DNA of 64,000 bases from Clostridium manihotivorum (GTDB lineage: Bacteria > Bacillota > Clostridia > Clostridiales > Clostridiaceae). The notes beneath the pieces are model-generated. The model had not been told where the DNA came from, made no database searches, and saw nothing but the letters and a program-made list of their open reading frames with translations. This document shows, piece after piece, positions 1 through 8,710 of this stretch. Position numbers and translations under genes: made by a program. The DNA lies in the NCBI RefSeq assembly GCF_004015185.1, contig NZ_CP025746.1:3737776-3801775 (forward strand), given 5' to 3'. Each line of letters begins with the position of its first letter. Positions within the stretch are counted from its first letter, which is position 1.

Positions 1-78
1 CTTTCCAATATTCCTTTCATCCCTATTGCTTATGGTTACACTAGTTTTAATAATATCGTTCAAATTAAGTGGTTATGA
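1..78 (+). CDS. possible 3' end of a gene entering from the left edge
   Basis: Frame 1 is open from the first base to a TGA at 76-78, encoding 25 residues that end in IKWL. There is too little sequence to name a family. The stop lies inside a 28-base stretch that recurs near 3880, where a frame ending KWF also stops at the same place. This could be a real C-terminus, a remnant of a repeated element, or chance; I cannot decide from the window. Confidence 0.25.
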   Translation, partial: LSNIPFIPIAYGYTSFNNIVQIKWL

Positions 79-141
79 AGGGGATGCTATATGAACGAAC
101 AACTAGAATTCGTTAGTTTAACAGAGCCTATAATGATATAG
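65..141 (+). repeat. copy 1 of a short repeated element with a mini-ORF
   Basis: The first 28 bases (TTAAGTGGTTATGAAGGGGA and the following TGCTATAT) match the element at 3880-3907 at all but a few positions. The purine-rich GAAGGGGATG resembles a ribosome site and sits just before an ATG at 91 that opens a 16-codon frame ending at 141. Unlike the other copy, the closing inverted repeat (ACCACTTAA) is absent. Function unknown. Confidence 0.4.
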
Positions 142-146
142 ACAGT

Positions 147-166
147 AAAAAAGTCGCTGAAGCGAC
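147..166 (-). terminator. rho-independent terminator of the methyltransferase gene
   Basis: On the minus strand GTCGC-TTCA-GCGAC is followed by six T, immediately after the stop codon of the methyltransferase. The same TCGC/GCGA core recurs in several other terminators of this window. Confidence 0.8.
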
Positions 167-168
167 CT

Positions 169-786
169 TTAGTTAATTTTTCTGCCTTTAATCAAAAATA
201 ATGAGTACTCTATTAATTCCTCGTCTATTTTCTTATTATCATAATAAAAGGTATGAGCCTCTACTTCACTAAATCCACATTCCTCTAATAAAGCTTTTAG
301 CTGCTGCTGATTAAACCCATTATGCCCATCAAATCCAATTTCATTTTTATGAAAACTTCCATCTTCTTCGTTAAGATCCACTATGCATAAATAACCACTT
401 GGATTTATCATGCTATAAAATTTTTCACTAATAGCTTTTATATCTTTTATGTGATGAAGAACCATTGAGCTATATATTAAATCATACTTTTCATTCAAAC
501 TGTCCTCAGTCATTATATCAAGGTTAAAGGCTTTCAAGTTAGAAGTATTAAACTGCTCTATCTTAGAGTTTACAACCTCAACCATATTTTTTGACGAGTC
601 AATAAGTGTAATACTTTTAATATATTCATAAAGATTAAAGCTAACTAGGCCAGTACCACAACCAAACTCCATTGTAGTGTCTTCTTTACTCAAAGGCACC
701 GATTTTCTTATTTCTTCGGCTACTATCTTTGCTCTTTTTGCTCTTTCTTCAGTATCCCAACTTTTTGCAAGCTCATCAAATCTCAT
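169..786 (-). CDS. class I SAM-dependent methyltransferase
   Basis: A 205-residue protein with a Rossmann-type methyltransferase fold. SAM motif I (MEFGCGTG) lies at residues 39-46, the acidic end of strand 2 (LIDSS) at 61-65, and the motif IV region (DLIYSSMVLHHI) near 101-112. The length fits a single-domain enzyme of the Methyltransf_11/25 type, which act on many small molecules, so the substrate cannot be assigned. The start has a good ribosome site (GGAGGTAAGGC before ATG). It follows a second, interrupted methyltransferase by 18 bases and ends at a strong terminator, so the two were probably co-transcribed. Confidence 0.85.
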   Translation of the reverse strand: MRFDELAKSWDTEERAKRAKIVAEEIRKSVPLSKEDTTMEFGCGTGLVSFNLYEYIKSITLIDSSKNMVEVVNSKIEQFNTSNLKAFNLDIMTEDSLNEKYDLIYSSMVLHHIKDIKAISEKFYSMINPSGYLCIVDLNEEDGSFHKNEIGFDGHNGFNQQQLKALLEECGFSEVEAHTFYYDNKKIDEELIEYSLFLIKGRKIN

Positions 787-804
787 GCCTTACCTCCAAA
801 TAAA

Positions 805-1521
805 TTAATTTATCTTCTTTTTCATTAAAACTGTCCATAGGAAGGCTTCACCAAAATATTCTCCACCTTCTACTTTTTTCATTTCTCTGAATTCTATTAT
901 CTCAAAATATTGCTGTAATATATTTTTTAACTTATATTCAGAAAATCCCATTCCACCACTCATAGATTTGTCTCTATATACATCATAGTCAGATATATTT
1001 GCGCCACCTTTCAAATTAAAGCAAGTCATAGCAAAATATCCATCTTCCTTCATGCTATTATATATTATTTGAAAATACTTATTCCTTCTATGAGGCTTAA
1101 TATGGTGAAAGCATCCTCCATCATAAACAAAATCATACTTTTTGTCATTTGCATGATCAAATATGGATTGGCAGATAAACTTAACCTTTATGTCTTGATC
1201 TTGTGCAAATTCCTTAGCAAGTTCTATAGAAGTATTAGAAAAATCAATTCCTAAAACTTTAAAACCTCTCTGCCCTAAGTACATTGAATTTCTTCCTTTT
1301 CCTCAGCCTATGTCTAAGGCATCTCCACCATTTAATATACCCCGTTCAACATAAGATACTAAGTTTTCATCAGGAATATTCTTAAAAAATGGAACTGAAC
1401 TTTCATCACGTGTATAAAATTTATCCCACCACTCACTATCTCTCTTCTCTAGAAGATTGTCCAACATCTTCATAACATCTTCCTCAGTTTTTACTATATC
1501 TAGATCCAAACCAATATCCAT
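805..1521 (-). pseudogene. class I methyltransferase interrupted by in-frame UGA (candidate selenocysteine codon or nonsense mutation)
   Basis: A single reading frame of 238 codons is broken only by TGA at codon 73 (1303-1305); both halves are in the same frame. The codons read L-D-I-G-(UGA)-G-K-G-R-N, so the UGA replaces the Cys commonly found in SAM motif I (DIGCGxGRN). Downstream the usual features are intact: LGIDFS, the YDFVYDGGCFHHIKP motif IV region and a normal C-terminus. GGAGGTACAT precedes the ATG at 1521, which is better than the upstream ATG at 1533. Either TGC/TGT mutated to TGA, giving a pseudogene, or UGA is read as selenocysteine. I see only a weak 5-bp stem after the UGA and no convincing SECIS. 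Confidence 0.75.
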
Positions 1522-1631
1522 ATGTACCTCCATATAATCAACATCTACACATATAATTATACTATAAATAGGAACATATTTTAATTAATTACATACAGAT
1601 TGTATTATCTGAAGCACTTTTCTTTCTCACT

Positions 1632-2525
1632 CTATTCCCCCTCTATAATTGACTTTATCCAACTATAACAGCTATATAATTGTTGATCACTTATAAGATC
1701 TGATCTGTGTTCAAACATTACCTTAAAATTATTATTCTTTTGTTTAATAGTGCCCAGATATTTTTCTATAGGAGCCCACCCATCTTCTTCTTTTAAGCAC
1801 GGTAATGCTGGGTAGTGATTATTTTCTCCTATTCTAGCATTCCATAAATGTACAATATCTGTATATTTTGCAAATCTTTCTATTATGTTAATGGCATCAA
1901 AGCTTTTGTCTATCAAACTTTGAAGCTGCAATCTTCCAGTATCTAAACAAATCCTTATAGTATTATATGTATTCAGACGCTCCTCTAAAAAATCACTTTC
2001 ACAAAGGTATTTATTTAAAGCATCAAACTCTAAAACTGGAACAAAGTTGTACTCTATGGCTTTATTTGATAACCAATTAAACAAATCTTCGGTTTTTGAT
2101 TTGAACTCCTCAAAGGAGTACTCAGATTCATAAGCATATTCGCTTCTATCTGCGAATCTCCAGTTATCCATATCAAAATCTTCTTTTATTACCACAGGTT
2201 TTGGATAATGGAACAGTATATATTCTGGTTTAAGCTGTCTTTCTTTAATATATCGAAGGTCATTTTCTATATATACAAATGCTTTTTTTCTTACTTCATC
2301 ATTTAAAGCCAAAAACTGTGCATCTCTAAACTCCGCTACTCCCGCTCTCAAAGGAAAGTGTACTCCGTACTTGAAGTCTTTCTCAAAAGATTGCTCCACT
2401 AAAAATTCTATTTCTTCTTCTGTTTTAAAAGAACAGACTTCTACCCCATAGAAGCCTGTTAGAAAATCTCTATTAAATTTATTAAAATCATATCTTCCAT
2501 GCATCCCAATCATGAAACAATTCAT
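1632..2525 (-). CDS. TIM-barrel sugar isomerase/epimerase-like protein
   Basis: A 297-residue protein resembling the xylose isomerase-like TIM-barrel superfamily (AP endonuclease 2-type fold). Candidate metal ligands fall at strand ends in the expected order: H106 (FHYPKP), E166 (VLEFD), D195 (CLDTGR), H226 (VHLWNA) and E272 (FEHRSD). Such proteins isomerise or epimerise sugars, or cleave abasic DNA; nothing here tells which. The start has GAGAGGTTAGCTAT before ATG. It lies between a GNAT acetyltransferase and the interrupted methyltransferase with no sugar genes adjacent, so the substrate is unknown. Confidence 0.65.
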   Translation of the reverse strand: MNCFMIGMHGRYDFNKFNRDFLTGFYGVEVCSFKTEEEIEFLVEQSFEKDFKYGVHFPLRAGVAEFRDAQFLALNDEVRKKAFVYIENDLRYIKERQLKPEYILFHYPKPVVIKEDFDMDNWRFADRSEYAYESEYSFEEFKSKTEDLFNWLSNKAIEYNFVPVLEFDALNKYLCESDFLEERLNTYNTIRICLDTGRLQLQSLIDKSFDAINIIERFAKYTDIVHLWNARIGENNHYPALPCLKEEDGWAPIEKYLGTIKQKNNNFKVMFEHRSDLISDQQLYSCYSWIKSIIEGE

Positions 2526-2551
2526 ATAGCTAACCTCTCATAAATCTTAAA

Positions 2552-2995
2552 TTATTTTTTACAAATCATATCTATATGGGGAATTCCGTCCTCTAAATAT
2601 TCTTCAGAAACCGGTTCAAACCCAAAACCTCTGTAAAAATCAAATAAATAGGCTTGTGCTTGAATTTTAATAACTTTTTCCTTTAGAACTACCTCAAGAT
2701 ATTCCATAGCCCTTACTAACATATCTTTAGCTAAATCTCTTCCTCTATAATCTTTTTTCACTATTACTCTACCAATAGATGCCTCGCTATAAGCAATACC
2801 CTTTGGAAATATTCTTGTGCAAGCCACGATTTCGCCATCATCCTCTAAATATAAATGATAAGCTTTGAAGTCTTTGCCATCAGGATCTAAATAGATGCAC
2901 TGTTGTTCGACTACAAAAACCTCACTTCTAAGTCTTAAAAGCTTATATACCTCTTCTCCACTTAACTCATTAAACTTCTTTAGTTTCCAAATCAT
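2552..2995 (-). CDS. GNAT family N-acetyltransferase (ElaA-like)
   Basis: A 147-residue GNAT domain. The N-terminal part with RSEVFVVEQQC and the D-P-D-G-K-D segment resembles the ElaA/YjcF-type subfamily. The acetyl-CoA loop is carried by RVIV followed by YRGRDLAKDML near residues 76-93, and the C-terminal FYRGFGFEP is typical of GNAT strand 6-7. GNATs move an acetyl group from acetyl-CoA to an amine; the acceptor is unknown. I start at the ATG preceded by AGGAGGAAAGTT rather than 33 bases upstream. The next gene downstream begins within about 30 bases. Confidence 0.85.
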   Translation of the reverse strand: MIWKLKKFNELSGEEVYKLLRLRSEVFVVEQQCIYLDPDGKDFKAYHLYLEDDGEIVACTRIFPKGIAYSEASIGRVIVKKDYRGRDLAKDMLVRAMEYLEVVLKEKVIKIQAQAYLFDFYRGFGFEPVSEEYLEDGIPHIDMICKK

Positions 2996-3187
2996 AACTT
3001 TCCTCCTAGTATTCAATTCATTCTCCAAAAGAATGCTGTTCCGAACTATAAATGTCTTTTTAATTAGTTATACCAAATATTGTAAGTATTTTCTATAAAT
3101 TCTTATATGGGTCCTAAGTCATTTAGATAATATCTTAACAGATAAACATATTAATTTCAAAATAATTACTGTTTTATAAACTTATGC

Positions 3188-3193
3188 TATAAT
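3188..3193 (+). promoter_or_regulatory. candidate -10 box upstream of the coiled-coil hypothetical gene
   Basis: TATAAT lies 38 bases before the ATG at 3231. The -35 region (ATTACT or TTACTG, 16-17 bases upstream) is poor, so only the -10 is supported. Confidence 0.4.
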
Positions 3194-3230
3194 ATATGTA
3201 AATATTTTTCAGTAAAAAGGGTGGTATACT

Positions 3231-3716
3231 ATGGACGAAAAACTACTAATAATTGAATTGCAAGATAAAATCCAAGAGCTTAGTAGAAAGCTTACTTTAT
3301 TAAATGACATGGTAAATCTTTTAAATACGGCTAAGGCACCTGATCCTAGAAACCCATATGCTAACTGGCGATTGATAAATGGAATAGATAGAGAAAAGAA
3401 GAGAAAGCTTGAGTTTGCACTTTTTACTCTGACCCAAAGATTAAATTCTGAGTATATAAATCAACCTAACCAATCAGATTTTATAGAAGTACCTATTAAA
3501 GAGTTATTATTAGTTGATAAGAAGCCAGAAATTGATGAAATTTACAACATATTAAAATTAGTATTAGAAAAAAAAGATGAGGATGATTTTATTATAAATA
3601 CTTTAGTTGTTAGCCTATGTAGAGAAGGTAGATATAGAGAACTTTGCGAATATATAATTCTTGAACAATCAAAAAATGGCAACAACGAAATAATGAAACT
3701 TTCAGCTTTTATTTAG
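3231..3716 (+). CDS. conserved hypothetical protein with N-terminal coiled coil
   Basis: A 161-residue soluble protein. Residues 5-33 (heptad-like IELQDKIQELSRKL and onward) look like a coiled coil; the middle is charged and the C-terminal half is helical. I do not recognise a family or catalytic motif. It is one of the few plus-strand genes in the left part, has its own -10 box, an AAGGGTGG ribosome site and a hairpin terminator downstream, so it appears monocistronic. There is one Cys pair, C144 and C153, too far apart for a metal knuckle. No function is proposed. Confidence 0.7.
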   Translation: MDEKLLIIELQDKIQELSRKLTLLNDMVNLLNTAKAPDPRNPYANWRLINGIDREKKRKLEFALFTLTQRLNSEYINQPNQSDFIEVPIKELLLVDKKPEIDEIYNILKLVLEKKDEDDFIINTLVVSLCREGRYRELCEYIILEQSKNGNNEIMKLSAFI

Positions 3717-3755
3717 GAGCTCTTAGTATATCTGCATAACATATTTTATATTTTT

Positions 3756-3786
3756 AAAGCCTCCACTAGCTTATAGAGGAGGCTTT
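3756..3786. terminator. terminator hairpin after the coiled-coil gene
   Basis: AAAGCCTCC and GGAGGCTTT form a perfect 9-bp stem with a 13-base loop, 40 bases after the stop. The U-tract is poor on the plus strand, so efficiency is uncertain. Confidence 0.65.
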
Positions 3787-3879
3787 AAGTATAACTTTCA
3801 TTGATTGCTACTTATACAAGTAGCACCATTTTTTACAATAATTTATTACTTAGGTTAATTTAAATAATAGTATTAGATT

Positions 3880-3965
3880 TTAAGTGGTTCTGAAGGAGAT
3901 GATATTTGGGCCAGCTATTAGCGCAAGCTTCATTAAAGCATCGGATGAGTGACCACTTAACTTAA
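3880..3965 (+). repeat. copy 2 of the short repeated element, bounded by a 9-bp inverted repeat
   Basis: TTAAGTGGT at 3880-3888 pairs with ACCACTTAA at 3952-3960. The first 28 bases match the element at 65-92. Between them GAAGGAGATG is followed by a TTG-initiated frame of 19 codons (3906-3965). Small internal hairpins are possible (GCTT/AAGC). It lies in a 295-base gap that is otherwise empty apart from the terminator at 3756-3786. It may be a structured RNA, a mobile-element remnant or a short translated leader; I recognise no known riboswitch. Confidence 0.45.
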
Positions 3966-4011
3966 TTTTATAACATTAATTTAACAAAGCTATTATTTAA
4001 TATATTACTTA

Positions 4012-4323
4012 CTATTCTTCTACAGATTCAAGGATAATTCCATCCTTAAACCCTCCTCTTGCCGCTTTTTTTTCATTCCTTTTATTCATTAATTCATCTT
4101 CACTAAAGCCTAAACTTTCAGCTAGTCCAAAAAGCACTTCCATAATATCTGCAAGTTCTTCTAGATTATTGTCTTCCTTAAACTCTACCACTTCTTCATC
4201 TAACTTTTTTACAAGTAACCTAGATATATCTGCTTTATCTGCTTTTATGTATCTACAACTCTTCCCACTATCTTCTATAACCTTGGGAATTTTATCCCTA
4301 ACTAATTTATTATAATATTTCAT
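4012..4323 (-). CDS. MazG-like nucleotide pyrophosphohydrolase
   Basis: A 103-residue all-alpha NTP-PPase resembling the phosphoribosyl-ATP pyrophosphohydrolase-like family. It opens with YNKLVRDKIPKVI, typical of this group. The Mg-binding acids are visible as E43, E44 and E47 (DEEVVEF) and E56 and D59 (EELADIM). Such enzymes hydrolyse NTPs or modified nucleotides to NMP and pyrophosphate, often as house-cleaning. GGGGGATAACT precedes the ATG. It is not near his genes, so a HisE role is unlikely. Confidence 0.8.
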   Translation of the reverse strand: MKYYNKLVRDKIPKVIEDSGKSCRYIKADKADISRLLVKKLDEEVVEFKEDNNLEELADIMEVLFGLAESLGFSEDELMNKRNEKKAARGGFKDGIILESVEE

Positions 4324-4379
4324 AGTTATCCCCCATAACTCTTCATATTCAGATGATTATATTGTTAAAATAGCTAATA

Positions 4380-4682
4380 CTACTTTTTCTTTGTATAGTT
4401 TGTTTTGTAAGGCATAGTTCCAGCAAGACTTAAAAAGAATCCAAATAATATACTTTCAAAGGTTGATATTGCATTGACAGGCACGTGAATGAAATACAAT
4501 AACTGTGCAGTTAAAGACTCTAATAACAAATATATTATGCTAACAACCGCCAATAATATAAAATTGTTTTTTATCTTTATTTTTCTTCTTACTAACATTG
4601 GAAGATCAAACTTTCTATATGCCCCCACAAACCCAAAGGTTGCAGCACATACTATTATGACCTGTATGATATTGTTAAGCAT
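4380..4682 (-). CDS. small integral membrane protein, unknown function
   Basis: A 100-residue protein with three probable membrane helices at about residues 4-21, 41-64 and 72-90, separated by a basic loop (VRRKIKIK) and ending in a lysine-rich tail. I do not recognise the family. AGGAGAGATAAG precedes the ATG. It sits between the MazG-like gene and the GGDEF gene, each separated by short AT-rich spacers, with no evident functional link. Confidence 0.65.
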   Translation of the reverse strand: MLNNIIQVIIVCAATFGFVGAYRKFDLPMLVRRKIKIKNNFILLAVVSIIYLLLESLTAQLLYFIHVPVNAISTFESILFGFFLSLAGTMPYKTNYTKKK

Positions 4683-4823
4683 CTTATCTCTCCTATAATC
4701 TTTTTTACTTTTTAGATAAATATTACTTTATGTTTAAATTTGCTATCTTTAGATATATTATAGCTCAACTCAATTACTTAAAACAATGCCAAATCGATTT
4801 AAATTTATCTAAAACAATATCAC

Positions 4824-6014
4824 TTAGTCTTCAAAAATGCCTAATTCCACTCTATTTCTTCCATTTTTTTTAGCTTTATAAAGGGCCATATCAGCAGTAC
4901 TATATGCTTTATCAAAATCTTTTTCCGTCATATCCCTCAATTCTGATATTCCAAAACTTGCAGTTACGTGAATAATTTGATTTTCAAAATTAAATATACA
5001 TTTATCTATAATATTCCGAATATTTTCAGTCTTTATATTGGCAAGCTCCAAAGAAGTACTATAAAACAATATAATAAATTCTTCACCGCCAAATCTTGCT
5101 ACCATGTCATCCTGCTGAATATTAGATTTTAATACAGAAGCAATTTGTTTTAGTATAAAATCTCCTGCTGGATGTCCATAAGTATCATTTATATGCTTAA
5201 AGTGATCAATGTCCATTATAGAAATTGAAGATACTTTGTTATCTTCACTTGTATTGTAGATATCTTTCTTCAGACTATCTATAAAATATCTTCTGTTAGG
5301 TATACCTGTAAGCAAATCATTGTCCGAAAGATACTGTAACCTCTTATTTGCTTCTTCCAACTTTATATTCTTAGCTAAATGCATAAAGTGATTATTATAT
5401 ACAAACTTGCATAGAAAAAGTGCTGAAATAAACATCAAGGTTCCATTTATTAGATTTGAAAATAAGATTTCGCTATTATGTTGAAATACAACTATAACTA
5501 TTATATATATAACAAAAGTTACAGCATACATTACATTCTCTACCTTTGGCTTAATTAATATAACCAGCCCACTATAGATTATATTTACTCCAAAAACTAT
5601 AATTTGACCTGTGGTAATCTGATCAAGCCCAGTGATTAGGGTAAGGAATATTAAAATTAACCCCAGTGCTAAATAAACAAGTATTTCATATAGCTTTATA
5701 TTAGATTTATTAACCAACTTTTTATTTATAGCTCTATTAAACATTATAAAGCCAATTAGTGACACCAAAGCAATAGCAAGGTGCAAACATAAATACCCAA
5801 AGTAAATTAACCTATCATCCACTGATCCAGCTTCAATCTTATTTAAATCATAGAATACTGCTAGAAGTGTTTCAAAGACAACTAATATGCTTAATCCAAT
5901 TCTAAGCCTTCTCATATTTGTGATAACTATATCTTTTCTTATGCCTTCACTCTGAACTTCAGTTAAACTTATGTTATTGGACAAACTAAATATCTCTCTA
6001 AAAGTTTTTATCAA
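4824..6014 (-). CDS. membrane-bound diguanylate cyclase (GGDEF protein)
   Basis: A 396-residue protein with about six or seven N-terminal membrane helices (residues about 36-205), a short linker and a C-terminal GGDEF domain from about 225. The signature is GGEEF at 309-313, a catalytically competent variant, with the substrate segment FKHINDTYGH near 272-281 intact. It should condense two GTP to c-di-GMP at the membrane. The inhibitory I-site (RxxD) appears absent because Gln replaces Arg. The start is TTG, with AAGAGGGC upstream. The window also carries an EAL phosphodiesterase about 4.5 kb away. Confidence 0.88.
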   Translation of the reverse strand: MIKTFREIFSLSNNISLTEVQSEGIRKDIVITNMRRLRIGLSILVVFETLLAVFYDLNKIEAGSVDDRLIYFGYLCLHLAIALVSLIGFIMFNRAINKKLVNKSNIKLYEILVYLALGLILIFLTLITGLDQITTGQIIVFGVNIIYSGLVILIKPKVENVMYAVTFVIYIIVIVVFQHNSEILFSNLINGTLMFISALFLCKFVYNNHFMHLAKNIKLEEANKRLQYLSDNDLLTGIPNRRYFIDSLKKDIYNTSEDNKVSSISIMDIDHFKHINDTYGHPAGDFILKQIASVLKSNIQQDDMVARFGGEEFIILFYSTSLELANIKTENIRNIIDKCIFNFENQIIHVTASFGISELRDMTEKDFDKAYSTADMALYKAKKNGRNRVELGIFED

Positions 6015-6133
6015 TTTTATGCCCTCTTTTGCTAATAAATAAAGTTTATATATTTAAGTATTTTTATAAATTTTATCACATATATAAAGCTTTTGTATAT
6101 AAAGATATACCACTTCTATCCGAAATCTATTTT

Positions 6134-6163
6134 AAAACTCTTCTGGATTGTGAGAGGAGTTTT
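6134..6163. terminator. hairpin between GH31 and GGDEF genes
   Basis: AAAACTCTTC pairs with GAGGAGTTTT (10 bp with wobble). It is a second hairpin downstream of the GH31 terminator and upstream of the GGDEF gene. Confidence 0.5.
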
Positions 6164-6201
6164 GTAAATTATAATACGAAGTTGTACATCTATAACTTAA
6201 T

Positions 6202-6240
6202 AAAACACTAGGAGGTATATAATAAGCTTCCTAGTGTTTT
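6202..6240 (-). terminator. terminator of the GH31 gene
   Basis: AAAACACTAGGA and TCCTAGTGTTTT form a 12-bp stem with a T-rich end on both strands, about 30 bases past the GH31 stop codon. Confidence 0.8.
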
Positions 6241-6244
6241 ATAT

Positions 6245-6282
6245 TATCTAATTAATTCTATCTAATTAATTCTATCTAATTA
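6245..6282. repeat. 14-bp tandem repeat, about 2.7 copies
   Basis: The unit TATCTAATTAATTC is repeated without change. The stop codon of the GH31 gene lies in the second unit, so unit number could change the last residues of the enzyme. Confidence 0.85.
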
Positions 6283-8626
6283 TTATTGTCCCTTTTTCAG
6301 CTGGAATAACAAACTCTACACTACAGTCTTGCTTTGTAAATTCTAACTTGTTATTATTGAAATATACTTCCTTAACCGAAGCTTCATTATAAGCTATCTT
6401 AAAGGTCTCATATCCTTTAAATTCATTTTGCTTAATATTCAAATTAATAACAGTTTCTTTTCCATCATTCATCATAAATTCATATAAAGTATATTCACCA
6501 TTTCTATAATTGTAGCTTTCTTTATCATCAACAAAATGAGCATAACTTCCATCACCTGGATAAATATCAAGGGTTAGTTGATCTATTTCCTTTTCTCCAA
6601 CATAGTTTTGTTCTGGAAAGTTTGGAATTATGGAACCGGCTTTTATATATATTGGACAAATATCAAGAGGTGCTTTCTTAATTACGTAAGTTCCTCCCTC
6701 TAACACTTCTTTAGTCCAATAGTCTATCCACTTACCTTCTGGTAGATATACCGTTCTCACAGTCTTTCCCTGCTCTAGTATAGGTGCTACCAATATATTT
6801 TCTCCAAATAAGAATTCATCATTAATCTCGTGAACTTCTTTATCTTTTTCATAATGAAGCAGCAATGGTCTCATTACTGGCAAACCACTATTCTCTCCAC
6901 TCCACATTAAATCATATATATATGGTAAAAGCTTGTATCTAAGCTTTATATACTTTCTGTTTATATCAAGAGTTTGCTCATCAAAAGCCCAAGGCTCTTG
7001 ATCTCTCGTATAGCTTCCTGAATGATTTCTAAATAATGGTGTAAAGCATCCAACCTGTACCCATCTTGATAACAATTCCGATGTGCAATCGAAGCTAAAT
7101 CCACCTACATCTGTACCACAGAAACTTATTCCACTGATGCTTAAGTTTAAAAGCATAGGAATGGCCATCCTTAAGTGTTCCCAGAAGCTTTGATTATCAC
7201 CTGTCCAAACAGTTGAGTATTTCTGAGTTCCAGCATAAGCTGCCCTTGTAATAACAAAAGGTCTTTTCCCACTATATTTTCTTATCCCTTCAAAAGTTGC
7301 TTTAGACATAAGGTGACCATAAACATTATGAATCTCTCTATGATCTGTACCTCTTCCTTCATTTTTAAACTGAACATCATCTGGTAATGGCCCGTTAAAG
7401 CTTGCAGGCTCATTCATATCATTCCATATACCTGAAACCCCTGATTCAAGCATTATCCTTTGATTTTCTGCCCACCAGCTTCTAGTATCTGCATCAGAAA
7501 AATCAGGGAATACTGAGTTTCCTGGCCATACTTTATTCACATAAGTTACTCCATCCTTATCTGTAGCAAAATAGTTGTTTTTTAAACCTTCTTCGTAAAT
7601 TGGATAGTTCTTTTCTTTTTTCACACCTGGGTCAATTATTGTAACTATCTTAAAGCCATCTTCTTTTAGTTCCTTTAAGGCTTTCTTCTCATCTGGAAAT
7701 CTATTTTTATCCCAAGTAAATACTTTAAAATCGTCCATATAATCAATATCTAGATGAATAGTATCACATGGTATATCTTTTTCTCTAAAGTTTTTCGCTA
7801 TTTCTCGTACCCTGCTTTCTGGTGAGTAAGACCACCTGCTTTGATGAAATCCAAGTGTCCACATTTGTGGTAAAGGTGTCTTTCCAGTAAGCTCTGTATA
7901 GTTTACAAGTATATCTTTAACACATTCTCCACCTATAAAGTAGTAATCAAGATTACCATCATCCGCGCCAAAATAATAATATTCTGAGTTCTCTTTACCC
8001 ATATCAAAGTAGGACTTAAATGTATTGTCAAAGAATATTCCAAAGACACTGTCTTCTCTTAGATTGATAAAAAACGGTATGGATTTATATAAGGATTTAT
8101 GACTCTCAACATGTGGAGATGGGTCGTCGGTATTCCACATTTCATAATAAGAACCCCTCTTATTTAAATGACCAGTCTTTTCTCCAAGCCCATAAAACTT
8201 TTCATCACCAAACATCTTCTTTACTACTTCTATTTTATGTCTATCAAAATCCTTCTCAACGTTATGCCCTTCATCTTCAGCTACACTTACAGTACCTCTT
8301 CTTAAAAAAGGTCTTCTTTCTTCTCTTAAATCTTCGCATAATATTGTTCCATCTATTTTATAGAAATCCACCTTAAAATCGTCGTATACCTTAACCACTA
8401 GATGATTTGTTTTTATCTCTAAATACGAAGTCTTATTTTCAACGGCAATACTACAATTTTCTATATTAAGCTCTTCAATAGCTCTTGAATAATGCTGCTG
8501 GTATTTTAACGGAGAAAATATATTAATTACTAAGGGGTTTATAACTTCTACAATTCCTTTATTATTCTCAAAGTCCAAATATACTTTATTTTTTTCTACT
8601 CTATGATTTACTAGCTTTCCAAACAT
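6272..8626 (-). CDS. glycoside hydrolase family 31 (alpha-glucosidase-type)
   Basis: A 784-residue cytoplasmic enzyme with no signal peptide: N-terminal beta-sandwich, central (beta/alpha)8 barrel and C-terminal beta domains including a DUF5110-like end. The GH31 signature GIWNDMNEPA places the nucleophile at D403; WTGDNQS gives the acid/base D477. HLDIDYMDDFKVFTWD is the usual substrate-pocket segment. Family members release alpha-glucose or alpha-xylose from oligosaccharides by retention; alpha-glucosidase is most likely from the WNDMNEP form, but specificity is inferred. AGGAGGATTAATT decides the start. The divergent AraC-type gene is its probable regulator. Confidence 0.9.
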   Translation of the reverse strand: MFGKLVNHRVEKNKVYLDFENNKGIVEVINPLVINIFSPLKYQQHYSRAIEELNIENCSIAVENKTSYLEIKTNHLVVKVYDDFKVDFYKIDGTILCEDLREERRPFLRRGTVSVAEDEGHNVEKDFDRHKIEVVKKMFGDEKFYGLGEKTGHLNKRGSYYEMWNTDDPSPHVESHKSLYKSIPFFINLREDSVFGIFFDNTFKSYFDMGKENSEYYYFGADDGNLDYYFIGGECVKDILVNYTELTGKTPLPQMWTLGFHQSRWSYSPESRVREIAKNFREKDIPCDTIHLDIDYMDDFKVFTWDKNRFPDEKKALKELKEDGFKIVTIIDPGVKKEKNYPIYEEGLKNNYFATDKDGVTYVNKVWPGNSVFPDFSDADTRSWWAENQRIMLESGVSGIWNDMNEPASFNGPLPDDVQFKNEGRGTDHREIHNVYGHLMSKATFEGIRKYSGKRPFVITRAAYAGTQKYSTVWTGDNQSFWEHLRMAIPMLLNLSISGISFCGTDVGGFSFDCTSELLSRWVQVGCFTPLFRNHSGSYTRDQEPWAFDEQTLDINRKYIKLRYKLLPYIYDLMWSGENSGLPVMRPLLLHYEKDKEVHEINDEFLFGENILVAPILEQGKTVRTVYLPEGKWIDYWTKEVLEGGTYVIKKAPLDICPIYIKAGSIIPNFPEQNYVGEKEIDQLTLDIYPGDGSYAHFVDDKESYNYRNGEYTLYEFMMNDGKETVINLNIKQNEFKGYETFKIAYNEASVKEVYFNNNKLEFTKQDCSVEFVIPAEKGTIIIR

Positions 8627-8710
8627 AATTAATCCTCCTATAGCACTTGCCAATTTATTATGTAAACCTTATATTAATAGTATATATATTTTTTACTTGT
8701 AATACTTGCT

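Noticed and set aside
3880..3965. Known riboswitch (c-di-GMP class I or II, given the GGDEF gene nearby)
   Set aside because: The conserved cores of these riboswitches are not present, and no gene follows in the right direction.
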